Shown: positions 1-7,189 of the stretch, piece after piece
How positions within the stretch are numbered: position 1 is the first letter of the stretch
How the letters are laid out: each line of letters opens with the position of its first letter
Source of the DNA: an uncultured Metabacillus sp.
GTDB taxonomy: Bacteria; Bacillota; Bacilli; Bacillales; Bacillaceae
Length of the DNA stretch: 64,000 nt
Direction: 5' to 3'
NCBI RefSeq assembly: GCF_947503125.1
Contig: NZ_CANNCR010000012.1
Location: 1 to 64,000, forward strand
The notes under the pieces: generated by a model
Seen by the model: the letters and a program-made list of their open reading frames with translations, nothing else
Database searches by the model: none
What the model was told of the DNA's origin: nothing
Program-made: the position numbers and the translations under genes

Positions 1-7
1 AAATAGA

Positions 8-53
8 CGCTCGAGGTACAAAACTTATTTCATTACGTTTTGTGCCTTGAGCG
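8..53. repeat. imperfect inverted repeat at broken cydA-like gene
   Basis: Two 18-nt arms (8-25 and 36-53) are complementary at about 14 of 18 positions around a 10-nt centre. The stop codon of the truncated cydA-like frame (33-35) lies inside it. It could be a terminator-like hairpin or a fragment of an inserted element; the window starts too close to decide. Confidence 0.5.
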
Positions 54-380
54 AAGCGAAAGGAATGGGTATAAAAAAGCATAAATTTCAATTTGGAAGG
101 GGAGGGCCATTACTTTTCCGATCACTTCCATAAACCCTGGCCATAAAAGTGCAAGCTGCACTCCGGCAATTGTTCCTGTAGGGATCGCTACTCCCAGTAG
201 AACAGCCTGTCCCTTTGTCCAGCGCTTTGCCATAATGGCATAATCATGATCCTTTGTTTTTTGATAAAGAAGTTCTGCACACAAGATCATTAATGGCAAG
301 CCGACTCCCAATGTTGCAAAAATGATGTGAAAGCCCATTGTAGTCCCAAAAAGGGATCGAGCCAAAAGTAGATCATCCAT
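33..380 (-). pseudogene. cydA/ythA-like cytochrome bd oxidase subunit I, N-terminal fragment
   Basis: The first ~100 codons encode the start of a cytochrome bd-type quinol oxidase subunit I (YthA/CioA-like): FGTTMGFHIIFATLGVG, then TKGQAVLLGVAIPTGT and LPFQIEIYAF. Homology stops at about nt 75, where the family normally continues FFxEA; the frame instead runs 14 foreign codons into a stop at 33-35. Full-length subunits have about 440 residues. Start ATG 378-380 is chosen (MDDLLLARSLFG) over the ATG at 402-404 because the family begins there and AAAGGCGG precedes it. An imperfect palindrome (8-53) begins 20 bp after the break, so truncation by insertion or recombination is likely. The rest of the gene could lie left of the window, in which case a sequencing or assembly frameshift is the alternative. 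Confidence 0.75.
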
Positions 381-476
381 CAACTTTCCGCCTTTCTTTT
401 CCATACCTTTTTAATTCTTCCATAGTGTCCACAAATTTCTAGATAATATTCTAAGTTGGAGGATCGATCTAAAAAT

Positions 477-599
477 AAGAAAAGCGCAAGCGCCTTGATC
501 AGCCTTGGGCAAATAAGACGATTTAGAATAGAAGGCGTTCTTTGCCTTCAATTCTAAATTGGCTAGACCCTAGAGGGGCTAGGCGCTGGAGCTAGACAC
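477..599 (-). repeat. dispersed repeat copy R1
   Basis: On the minus strand it begins GTGTCTAGCTCCAGCGCC and ends AAGGCGCTTGCGCTTTTC, the two conserved ends shared by R2, R4 and R5 in this window. The interior differs from theirs and holds its own inverted repeat (TTTAGAATAGAAGGC / GCCTTCAATTCTAAA). It lies between the truncated cydA-like gene and the znuA terminator. Confidence 0.85.
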
Positions 600-631
600 A
601 AAAACTAAATACAAAAAGTTATACTTTCTTA

Positions 632-661
632 AAATTTAAAGAAAACTCGCCGATTGGCGAG
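632..661 (-). terminator. orphan intrinsic terminator
   Basis: CTCGCC (646-651) and GGCGAG (656-661) form a perfect 6-bp stem with a 4-nt loop; on the minus strand it is followed by TTTTCTTT. The znuA transcript already has its own terminator at 771-802, so this one has no gene in front of it. The 110 nt between (662-770) may hold a small RNA or a leader for the cydA-like gene. Confidence 0.55.
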
Positions 662-770
662 CCTGTAAATGCGGAGCGTGATGCGTAGTTGCCCTGATAC
701 TTTATACTTAAAATTGATCACTACATCGAATAGTCTTTCACTCTGCCAATTTATATTTTCGTAACGTACA

Positions 771-802
771 AAAAAAGTGAGCGAAATTTCGCCCACTTTT
801 TT
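771..802 (-). terminator. znuA terminator
   Basis: AAAAAAGTG and CACTTTTTT flank a GCGAAATTTCGC core, giving a long near-perfect hairpin with a T run on the minus strand, five bases after the znuA stop. Because both arms end in A/T runs it may work in both directions. Confidence 0.85.
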
Positions 803-807
803 ACGGA

Positions 808-1815
808 TCATTTAGCTGATAATGCTTTTTTTAATGTTTCTAGATTTTTGTTCATGATACTAAAATAATCTTCATTATTATTGATATCTTTTTCTGTAAT
901 TGTTTCCAGATTGCTCAAATATAAGGCTTCAGCTCCAATTTCTGATTGAACAATATCCGTGACATTGCTGCTTACATTCGCCTCAAAGATAATGTGGTTT
1001 ATATCATGCTCTGTTGCAACGTCTATGATGTCTTTTAATTCTTTTTGTGAAGGCTCTTCAGTAGGAGAAAGGCCTAGGACACTGATTTGCTCAATACCGT
1101 ATCGTTGTTGCCAATACCCATAGGCAGCATGTGAGACAAGTATTTCTTTTTTATCGGCTGCCTTAACTAAATCTTTAAATGATTGATCCAAGTCTTCTAA
1201 TTGCGATTTTAATTTCTGAAAATTTTCTTCAAAAGTTTCTTTTCCTTCTGGATGTATGTCAATGAGGGATTGTTTAATATTTTCAGCTAATGTAATAGAA
1301 AGAACGGGATCAAGCCATACATGGGGATCTGTGTCTCCATGATCATGCTCGTCATGAGCTGCTTCCTCTACATGAGTCTCGTCTTCGTGTTCATGGGCAG
1401 CTTCTTCACCGGTTTCCTCTGTTTCGTGGTCATGAGATTCCAATTCAATACCTTTTCCGGCATTAATAAATGCTACATCCTCTTTAGCTAAAGCCTCTTC
1501 GATTTGAGTAGCATAGTTTTCAATCCCTACTCCTGAGTAAATAAATCCATCAGATTCAGCGATATCCACCATAAGTTTTGAAGTAGGCTCAAAAGTATGT
1601 GCATCACCTCCAGGAGGTAAAATGCTTTCTACTTCTACTAAATCCCCGCCAATTTTTTTTGTGAAATCCTCTAAAGGAAAAATTGTAGTATAAATTTTTA
1701 TCTTGTTAGATGCTGCAGAATCATTTGCTGTTGATTTGGAATTTTCCTCACTGCAAGCAACTAAAAAGGCAGCGACTAATAAAAGAATACTTATTAGTAA
1801 TGATCGTTTTTTCAT
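808..1815 (-). CDS. znuA: zinc ABC transporter substrate-binding lipoprotein (ZnuA/AdcA type)
   Basis: High-affinity zinc-binding protein (cluster A-I), anchored on the outer face of the membrane to deliver zinc to a ZnuBC-type permease. Lipoprotein signal: MKKRS, hydrophobic stretch, lipobox LVAC with Cys21. IFPLEDF and GGDAHTFEP (His73) start the binding domain. A His/Asp/Glu-rich loop at about residues 127-165, containing HDHE, HEHED and HDEHDHG, precedes DPHVWLDP; LVSHAAYGYW supplies a further ligand region. The 335-aa length is usual. It is a single gene with its own terminator; no znuB or znuC is in the window, so permease and ATPase must be encoded elsewhere. A Zur-box-like palindrome lies just downstream of its -10 box, implying zinc repression. 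The Mn-binding MntA/PsaA family is the alternative, but the His-rich loop and Zur-box favour zinc. Confidence 0.93.
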   Translation of the reverse strand: MKKRSLLISILLLVAAFLVACSEENSKSTANDSAASNKIKIYTTIFPLEDFTKKIGGDLVEVESILPPGGDAHTFEPTSKLMVDIAESDGFIYSGVGIENYATQIEEALAKEDVAFINAGKGIELESHDHETEETGEEAAHEHEDETHVEEAAHDEHDHGDTDPHVWLDPVLSITLAENIKQSLIDIHPEGKETFEENFQKLKSQLEDLDQSFKDLVKAADKKEILVSHAAYGYWQQRYGIEQISVLGLSPTEEPSQKELKDIIDVATEHDINHIIFEANVSSNVTDIVQSEIGAEALYLSNLETITEKDINNNEDYFSIMNKNLETLKKALSAK

Positions 1816-1879
1816 GTTCTTGCTCCTTTCTAACGTACAAAACTTGAAATCATTTGGGTTCCTGCCCCTAACTAGAAAT

Positions 1880-1900
1880 AAATCAGTATCATTACGATTA
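1880..1900. promoter_or_regulatory. Zur-box-like operator upstream of znuA
   Basis: AAATCAGTAT-C-ATTACGATTA matches the Bacillus Zur consensus (AAATCGTAAT-N-ATTACGATTT) at 17 of 20 defined positions. It lies immediately downstream of the predicted -10, where repressor binding would block transcription. Confidence 0.8.
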
Positions 1901-1910
1901 AGCCCTACCT

Positions 1911-1939
1911 ATTATATCTTAATCATTTCGATTTGAGAA
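1911..1939 (-). promoter_or_regulatory. sigma-A promoter of znuA
   Basis: On the minus strand TTCTCA (1934-1939), a 17-nt spacer and TATAAT (1911-1916). The start would fall at about 1904, inside or next to the Zur-box. Confidence 0.55.
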
Positions 1940-2007
1940 CTTTTTTTCAAAATGATTTTATTATGAAATCACAGAAAAAAATAAGTGCAGCTTCTTGCAA
2001 AAAAGAT

Positions 2008-2028
2008 AAATAGTAACAATTACGATTT
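2008..2028. promoter_or_regulatory. Zur-box-like operator upstream of carbonic anhydrase
   Basis: AAATAGTAAC-A-ATTACGATTT matches the Zur consensus at 18 of 20 defined positions. A possible promoter, TTACGA (2020-2025), 17 nt, TAATAG (2043-2048), has its -35 inside the box, so binding would compete with RNA polymerase for the gene starting at 2108. Confidence 0.72.
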
Positions 2029-2107
2029 ATATATTATTACAGTAATAGAGAAAAAACAAGAAATATGTTATATTTAAATCAATTATTTTTTGGTGGAGGT
2101 TATGGAA

Positions 2108-2671
2108 ATGAGAATTATTGATGAAATATTATTACATAATGAGAAGTTTGTAGCGGAAAAAGAGTATGAAAAGTTTGAAACAACTAAATTTCCTGATAAG
2201 AAACTTGTTATCTTATCCTGTATGGACACAAGACTAGTAGAATTATTACCAAAGGCCATGAATATTCAAAATGGTGATGTGAAAATCGTAAAAAGTGCTG
2301 GTGCTATTGTGGCTCATCCGTTTGGAAGTATTATGAGAAGTATTTTAGTTGCAGTATATGAACTAAAGGCAGATGAAATTTGTGTCATCGGCCATCATGA
2401 TTGTGGAATGAGCAAACTAAAAGCAGATTCTTTCTTGGAAAAGGCAGTTGAGAGAGGAATCACAGAGGAAAAAATTGATACGTTAAGATACTCTGGAGTT
2501 GATTTAAACCAATGGCTGCAAGGCTTTGACAGTGTAGAGGATAGTGTGCGTGATAGTGTAGATAAAATTAAAAACCATCCGTTACTAGTAAAAGGCATCC
2601 CAGTGCATGGATTAGTCATTGACCCTGCAACAGGGAAATTAGATATCGTAGTAAATGGGTATGAAGAATAA
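2108..2671 (+). CDS. ytiB: beta-class carbonic anhydrase (YtiB)
   Basis: Reversible hydration of CO2 to bicarbonate in the cytoplasm. The beta-class zinc site is visible: C-x-D-x-R at Cys38-Asp40-Arg42 (SCMDTRL) and H-x-x-C at His96-Cys99 (GHHDCG). VKSAGAIVAHPFGS is the usual substrate-pocket segment. Start ATG 2108 is chosen: GGAGG (2095-2099) lies 8 nt upstream, the protein then begins MRIIDEIL and has 187 residues like B. subtilis YtiB; the in-frame ATG at 2102 is too close to the ribosome site. It is divergent from znuA and has a Zur-box-like palindrome over its likely -35, which would link a zinc enzyme to zinc limitation. A gamma-class carbonic anhydrase homologue is also in the window at 24925. 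Confidence 0.93.
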   Translation: MRIIDEILLHNEKFVAEKEYEKFETTKFPDKKLVILSCMDTRLVELLPKAMNIQNGDVKIVKSAGAIVAHPFGSIMRSILVAVYELKADEICVIGHHDCGMSKLKADSFLEKAVERGITEEKIDTLRYSGVDLNQWLQGFDSVEDSVRDSVDKIKNHPLLVKGIPVHGLVIDPATGKLDIVVNGYEE

Positions 2672-2688
2672 ACGATAAAAAAACATGG

Positions 2689-2728
2689 AAAGCAGTGGGT
2701 TTGCAGGAAATCCACTGCTTTTGTTGTT
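2689..2728 (+). terminator. ytiB terminator
   Basis: AAAGCAGTGG (2689-2698) pairs with CCACTGCTTT (2712-2721), followed by TTGTTGTTGTTT. Confidence 0.85.
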
Positions 2729-2778
2729 GTTTAGGAAATTATAAAATTCATTGAACTGTGGATAAGCACTGCGACATC

Positions 2779-2922
2779 CAGCTCCAGCGCCTATCGCCTA
2801 ACAAACTTCAGATCATCTCCCTACGATAAGTCAACATCGGTTCGCTTCGCTTACCGTGTTTCCTTTATCTCAGTCGATGCTCCTCCAGTTTGTACGGCGA
2901 TGACCAAGGCGCTTGCGCTTTT
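2779..2922 (+). repeat. dispersed repeat copy R2
   Basis: Begins AGCTCCAGCGCCTATCGCC and ends AAGGCGCTTGCGCTTTT. By eye it differs from R4 (15275-15424) at only about five positions over ~137 bp. It fills the gap between the ytiB terminator and the small membrane-protein gene at 2937. Confidence 0.88.
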
Positions 2923-2936
2923 GTTGCGCTATGCGA

Positions 2937-3104
2937 TCATTTTTCATCATACACTTCAAATAAATAGTGATAGAAATCTTTCGTCCTGTTTGTAAAACGC
3001 TTTGGTCTATTCTTTTTATTGTATAAATCAATTGAGAATGATGCAAAAATGAGGATTATACTGCACATAAAGAATAGGCATAATAAACCGATTATGATTG
3101 ACAT
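2937..3104 (-). CDS. small single-pass membrane protein, unrecognised
   Basis: A 55-codon frame with AGAAGGAGGA 8 nt before its ATG (3102-3104), one of the best ribosome sites here. Residues 1-24 (MSIIIGLLCLFF onward, two Cys) form one membrane segment; the rest is a short basic tail (NKKNRPKRF) and an aromatic C-terminus (DFYHYLFEVYDEK). The topology is like many small Bacillus membrane peptides; I know no function. It is divergent from the LacI-type gene, with the LacI-type palindrome (3146-3159) between them, so the regulator might also control it. The strong SD, hydrophobic start and stop just before repeat R2 support a real gene. Confidence 0.6.
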   Translation of the reverse strand: MSIIIGLLCLFFMCSIILIFASFSIDLYNKKNRPKRFTNRTKDFYHYLFEVYDEK

Positions 3105-3145
3105 TGATCATTCCTCCTTCTATTTTATAAACTTAGCTTAAAGTA

Positions 3146-3159
3146 TGGAACGCGTTTCA
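3146..3159. promoter_or_regulatory. LacI-family operator-like palindrome
   Basis: TGGAACGCGTTTCA is a 14-bp near-perfect palindrome centred on GC, typical of LacI-family operators. It lies 36 bp before the LacI-type start and in the intergenic space shared with the small divergent gene, suggesting autoregulation. Confidence 0.55.
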
Positions 3160-3194
3160 GAGCAAGGAAAAGTTGTTAGTGAAAAGGTGAGTTA

Positions 3195-4157
3195 ATGACA
3201 AATATTAAAGATATTGCTAAGATGGCCGGTGTATCCGTTACAACCGTTTCCCGGGTATTAAATGAACATCCATATGTAAGTGCCGACAAAAGGGAGGCGG
3301 TTCTGCGGGCAATTGAAAGGTGCAATTATCAACGTAATATTAATGCTGTACATTTAAGTAAGGGAAAAACCTTTTTAATTGGTGTTGTTGTGCCGTTTTC
3401 AAACCATCCCTATTTCGGATTGCTGCTTGAAGGGATTGCGAATGAAGCGTTAAAAAATAACTATAAATTAGTTTTGATTCAAACGAATTATGAAGAAATG
3501 CGAGAAATAGAAGCTCTCACGATGTTAAAGCATAAGCAAATTGATGCGTTGATTATTTGTTCAAGGATCTGTACATGGGAACTTATTGAGGAATATCGAT
3601 CGTACGGACCAATTATTTTTTGTGAGGATACAAGGGGAAAGAAGATCTCCTCAACCTATGTTGATCATTATAAAAGCTTTTTAAAGGCTTTAGAGTATTT
3701 ATACAGGAAAGGCCATAAAAAAATCGGTTATTGCATTGGGAGAAAATCAGGTGCCAATAGCAAACAGCGGGCAGCAGCTTATAAAGACTTCCTAAAAAAG
3801 GTTAACTTACCTTTTCATCAGGACTATATTTTTCATGAATGCTTTAATTTTGAAGATGGGGAAGGGGTTGTCCGGCGATTAAGGAAGATGAAGAGCCAGC
3901 CTTCAGCCCTATTAGTTACGAGCGATCAGGTCGCTGCAGGGATTTTAACCTGCTGCCATTCAGAAAATATAGCCGTACCAGATGAGCTTGCTATTATGGG
4001 ATTTGATAACCAGCCCATTGCAAAATTGATGAAGATTACGACGTTGGAAATTCCGCTCATTGAGGTAGGAAGGAAGCTTTTTCATCAGGCAATTAACGAT
4101 ACAAACATTACGCATGAAGAAATCGTGGTTACATTAATTGAACGCCAAACTGTTTAA
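3195..4157 (+). CDS. LacI family transcriptional regulator
   Basis: DNA-binding repressor or activator of the LacI/GalR family, 320 residues. The N-terminal HTH is clear ([20 protein letters not shown], residues 4-23), followed by the hinge and a periplasmic-binding-protein-like ligand domain with [31 protein letters not shown] and [14 protein letters not shown] 3195 has AAAAGGTGA upstream. No sugar operon adjoins it: the next gene is yidD, convergent with a 4-nt overlap, so the target is unknown. The palindrome at 3146-3159 makes autoregulation plausible. The effector cannot be read from the sequence. Confidence 0.9.
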   Translation: MTNIKDIAKMAGVSVTTVSRVLNEHPYVSADKREAVLRAIERCNYQRNINAVHLSKGKTFLIGVVVPFSNHPYFGLLLEGIANEALKNNYKLVLIQTNYEEMREIEALTMLKHKQIDALIICSRICTWELIEEYRSYGPIIFCEDTRGKKISSTYVDHYKSFLKALEYLYRKGHKKIGYCIGRKSGANSKQRAAAYKDFLKKVNLPFHQDYIFHECFNFEDGEGVVRRLRKMKSQPSALLVTSDQVAAGILTCCHSENIAVPDELAIMGFDNQPIAKLMKITTLEIPLIEVGRKLFHQAINDTNITHEEIVVTLIERQTV

Positions 4158-4384
4158 TAGTTGTGTTCTTTTTTCTCAGGAACAGGGTCGAAACCGCCAG
4201 GATGATATGGATGGCATTTTAAAATCCGTTTTATTGTTAAATAGCTACCTTTAATAACTCCGAAACGTTTATAAGCTTCAAGCCCATAATGAGAGCAAGT
4301 AGGATAAAATCTGCAAGTTGGCGGGGTCAATGGCGATATGAATTTTTGATAAAATTTAATAAGTGTAATAAATATCGTTTTCAT
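4154..4384 (-). CDS. yidD: membrane protein insertion efficiency factor YidD (YtjA)
   Basis: Small membrane-associated protein that assists YidC/Oxa1-dependent insertion. The 76 residues show the family signature: [11 protein letters not shown], then [19 protein letters not shown] with its two Cys, [13 protein letters not shown] and a short charged tail. The amphipathic N-terminus is the membrane-contacting part. ATG 4384 is the only sensible start, though the nearest AGGAG is 15 nt away. It overlaps the end of the LacI gene by 4 bp in convergent orientation. In B. subtilis, ytjA also lies beside luxS. Confidence 0.94.
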   Translation of the reverse strand: MKTIFITLIKFYQKFISPLTPPTCRFYPTCSHYGLEAYKRFGVIKGSYLTIKRILKCHPYHPGGFDPVPEKKEHNY

Positions 4385-4575
4385 GCTTTCGTACCAAATC
4401 TCCTTATCTGTTTTCTTTTAGTATACGATGTTTTTAGGAAATTCCAAGTCTTAGAACTTGAGATAGAATTAAATCGGTGTTAGCTTAAGGCAGGTGCTTC
4501 GAAATTAAAATTCTCCGTCATTTGCGTTATTATGGTACAATGAGAAAAGAAATTTTACTTTTGGGAGTGAAGAAA

Positions 4576-5049
4576 ATGCCTTCAGTTGAAAGCTTTGAAT
4601 TAGATCATACCGCTGTAAAAGCACCATATGTCCGTCATTGCGGAGTGCATAAAGTTGGCACCGATGGTGAAGTAAATAAATTTGATATTCGTTTTTGCCA
4701 GCCAAATAAGCAAGCAATGAAGCCAGATACTATTCATACACTTGAGCATTTATTGGCGTTCAATATCCGTGAGCATGCTGAAAAATATGATCACTTTGAT
4801 ATTATTGATATTTCCCCAATGGGATGTCAAACAGGCTATTACCTAGTTGTAAGCGGAAAGCCTTCAGTCACTGAGATTATCGATTTATTAGAGGATACAT
4901 TGAAATCAGCAGTTGAAGTTACTGAAATTCCAGCAGCTAATGAAACACAATGCGGCCAAGCAAAGCTACATGATCTAGAAGGAGCAAAACGCTTAATGCG
5001 TTATTGGCTTGAGCAGGATAAAGAAGAATTGGCAAAAGTATTTGGATAA
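4576..5049 (+). CDS. luxS: S-ribosylhomocysteine lyase LuxS
   Basis: Cleaves S-ribosylhomocysteine to homocysteine and DPD, the precursor of AI-2, closing the activated-methyl cycle that begins with metK at 18005. It is a 157-aa homodimeric metalloenzyme; the metal ligands His54, His58 (HTLEH) and Cys126 (ETQCGQ) and catalytic Cys84 (PMGCQTG) are present. ATG 4576 ([11 protein letters not shown]) matches the family; GGGAGTGAAG lies upstream. An extended -10 (TGGTACAAT, 4533-4541) is visible 35 nt before the start. The gene is monocistronic and ends in a hairpin shared with convergent folE2. Confidence 0.97.
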   Translation: MPSVESFELDHTAVKAPYVRHCGVHKVGTDGEVNKFDIRFCQPNKQAMKPDTIHTLEHLLAFNIREHAEKYDHFDIIDISPMGCQTGYYLVVSGKPSVTEIIDLLEDTLKSAVEVTEIPAANETQCGQAKLHDLEGAKRLMRYWLEQDKEELAKVFG

Positions 5050-5050
5050 T

Positions 5051-5077
5051 AAGAAAAGCGCCTTGCGCTTTTCTTAA
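5051..5077. terminator. bidirectional terminator between luxS and folE2
   Basis: AAGAAAAGCGC (5051-5061) and GCGCTTTTCTT (5065-5075) form an 11-bp stem with a 3-nt loop, A-rich on one side and T-rich on the other. The folE2 stop codon lies inside the right arm. The stem resembles the GCGCTTGCGCTTTTC end of the dispersed repeats. Confidence 0.85.
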
Positions 5078-5979
5078 TCCTTACGATAACTCAAACGAGC
5101 GATCGCATCATGCAAATGAATAGACTCTTCGTTACGGCATTCAACCGTAAATGCTTGAACAAAATCCATTTCATATAAGTCAGCAGCAACAAGCCTTACC
5201 ATATCCTCAACAAACCGCGGGTTTTCATATGCTGTTTCTGTTACCATCTTTTCGTCAGGACGTTTCAGAACAGGATGAATTCTTGCACTCGCATTTGACT
5301 CTGCTGCTTCAAGTAAAGCTGCCTTCCAATCCTTTTCCTCATGAAAATCTTTTGTAAACTCAACATTCATTGTGACATACCCACGCTGATTATGGGCACT
5401 ATATTCGCTAATTTCCTTTGAGCAAGGACAAAGCGTTGTCACTGCACACCCTAAAGAAGCTGAACTTGTAAATCCAGCACCTTCCGCATAAGAAACAGCT
5501 ATCGTTGCTTCAGCATGATTTAGACCGATTAATTCAGAGCTTGGACCTTTACGTTCGTAAAACCATGGGAAGGTTACTTCAATACTGGCATCCTTTTGTT
5601 TCAGTCGCTCAGCAAGCTCTTTTGTAAAGTCATAAAGGTTTTTGATGGAGAGAGTGAACCCTCCATTTTGCCGATATGTTTCAAGTTGTTCAGTAAACCT
5701 GCTCATGTTTGTCCCTTTAGAATCATGTGAGATCTTACTTGTCATTTTAAAACTAGCAATGGTTGTTTGCTGTTTAGGATTAAGTTCTGATTCTAGCAAA
5801 ATCGGATGCTTCACATTGCTTATTCCAACTGCGTCTATTGTAAAGAGGAAGTCTTTTTTTGTATTTTGCAAATCTGGCATTTGTTCTTTCTCAGTAGGTT
5901 TTACCTTTAATCCTGGTTCAATTGAGCCAAATAGCTTATGACGTTCCTTTTTTGGCGGCAGGTTTATCTTTCTAGTCAT
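5074..5979 (-). CDS. folE2: GTP cyclohydrolase FolE2 (type IB)
   Basis: Makes 7,8-dihydroneopterin triphosphate from GTP, first step of folate synthesis. FolE2 does not require zinc, unlike FolE, and in B. subtilis (YciA) it replaces FolE under zinc limitation. The 301-aa sequence has the type IB signature: TTLCPCSKEIS (Cys184, Cys186) and SAHNQRG (His196), with the T-fold core before it. ATG 5979 follows a GAGGGG ribosome site. It is convergent with luxS and divergent from the ycgR/ycgQ-like pair. I find no Zur-box in its 5' region, so zinc control is not shown for this copy. Confidence 0.94.
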   Translation of the reverse strand: MTRKINLPPKKERHKLFGSIEPGLKVKPTEKEQMPDLQNTKKDFLFTIDAVGISNVKHPILLESELNPKQQTTIASFKMTSKISHDSKGTNMSRFTEQLETYRQNGGFTLSIKNLYDFTKELAERLKQKDASIEVTFPWFYERKGPSSELIGLNHAEATIAVSYAEGAGFTSSASLGCAVTTLCPCSKEISEYSAHNQRGYVTMNVEFTKDFHEEKDWKAALLEAAESNASARIHPVLKRPDEKMVTETAYENPRFVEDMVRLVAADLYEMDFVQAFTVECRNEESIHLHDAIARLSYRKD

Positions 5980-6134
5980 CTTGATCCCCTCTCACTTACT
6001 AAGATATTGAGAGTATACTGTAAGTTGATAGAAAACATCAACGTTTATATCTAAAATTGTCGAAGGAAGCAGAAAAAATCATTTTGAATCATGATCTTTT
6101 GAAATAAGCTGTCATAATCTTTTCATAAAACTAG

Positions 6135-6164
6135 TATCCTATAACATACTAAATTAATAGGATA
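6135..6164 (+). promoter_or_regulatory. inverted repeat abutting the permease ribosome site
   Basis: TATCCTAT (6135-6142) and ATAGGATA (6157-6164) are perfect 8-bp arms with a 14-nt spacer; the right arm directly precedes GGAG (6165-6168), the Shine-Dalgarno of the gene at 6177. It could be an operator or a leader hairpin affecting translation. Confidence 0.4.
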
Positions 6165-6176
6165 GGAGTTTAGAAC

Positions 6177-7175
6177 ATGAGTAAACCCATCTTCCCTTTG
6201 ATAAGAGAGCTGTTTGCTCTAGGATTAATTGGATTATTTTTCTACTTATTTTTGTTTGTGGATTTTCAAAACATATCTTTCAATATACCATCTGAGCTCG
6301 TAACAGTTAATACAATGTTTTTAAGTATTTTGCTAGAAGCGATTCCGTTTATATTATTGGGCGTTTTTGTATCAGCCTTGATTCAAACGTTTGTATCAGA
6401 GGAATTTATAAAGCGTGTGCTGCCAAGGAATGCGATTATTGCCCTTTTACCTGCCGCTTTATTAGGAGCTATTTTTCCGATCTGCGAATGTGCAATTGTT
6501 CCAATCGTAAGGCGATTATTGAAAAAAGGAATGCCCCTGCATCTTGGTGTAGTCTTCTTAGTCGGTGCTCCGATCTTAAATCCAGTCGTGTTTGCCTCCA
6601 CTTTTTATGCCTTTGGATCACATCTTCAAATTGCTTATGCAAGAATGGGGCTAGCCTTTATTCTTTCTATTGTAATTGGTTTTTTGATCTATCTTCTCTT
6701 TAAAAATAAAGACCAATTGAAAATGACCCAGGAGCTGATTACCGGACATTCACATGGAAATCAACCTGCTGGGAAATTAAAAGCAACATTATTTCATGCC
6801 AGTGATGAGTTTTTTGAGATGGGGAAATTTTTAATTTTGGGAGCCTTCATTGCCAGCCTTTTCCAAACTTTTTTAGATCGTACTATCTTAACAGAGATTG
6901 GCACAAGCACGGTCATAGCACCTGCTGTCATGATGGCATTTGGATATATCCTTTCCTTATGCTCTGAGGCGGATGCATTTGTGGCTGCTTCATTTGGGGA
7001 CTCATTTACAACAGGATCTCTATTAGCATTTTTAGTATACGGACCAATGCTTGATTTAAAAAATACCATCATGCTGTTCGCATTTTTTAAGGCAAGATTT
7101 GTCGCTGTATTTATCGCTGTTGTCACAATAACTGTCTATCTTTCCATTCTGGTTTATCAGCTGATATTCCTGTAG
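6177..7175 (+). CDS. ycgR: DUF318/COG0701 permease (YcgR-like)
   Basis: Polytopic membrane protein of 332 residues with about eight segments. Two conserved charged/thiol motifs sit in membrane regions: FPICECAIVPIVRR (about residue 100) and LCSEADAFVAASFGDSF (about 260), a repeat typical of the DUF318 permease family, for which metal or small-solute transport has been proposed but not settled. A cytosolic loop with TGHSHGNQ lies between the halves. ATG 6177 has GGAG 8 nt upstream. It forms an operon with the next gene (14 bp gap), the B. subtilis YcgR-YcgQ pairing, and is divergent from folE2, which hints at metal homeostasis. Confidence 0.85.
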   Translation: MSKPIFPLIRELFALGLIGLFFYLFLFVDFQNISFNIPSELVTVNTMFLSILLEAIPFILLGVFVSALIQTFVSEEFIKRVLPRNAIIALLPAALLGAIFPICECAIVPIVRRLLKKGMPLHLGVVFLVGAPILNPVVFASTFYAFGSHLQIAYARMGLAFILSIVIGFLIYLLFKNKDQLKMTQELITGHSHGNQPAGKLKATLFHASDEFFEMGKFLILGAFIASLFQTFLDRTILTEIGTSTVIAPAVMMAFGYILSLCSEADAFVAASFGDSFTTGSLLAFLVYGPMLDLKNTIMLFAFFKARFVAVFIAVVTITVYLSILVYQLIFL

Positions 7176-7189
7176 AAGGAGGTTTTGAT

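Noticed and set aside
629-811. 60-codon minus-strand frame after znuA
   Set aside because: It has no ribosome site, spans two terminators and overlaps the end of znuA; composition is random-like.
5980-6176. Search for a Zur-box between folE2 and the DUF318 gene
   Set aside because: No TCGTAAT-type half sites were found; the AATCAT/ATGATC stretches near 6085 do not fit the consensus.
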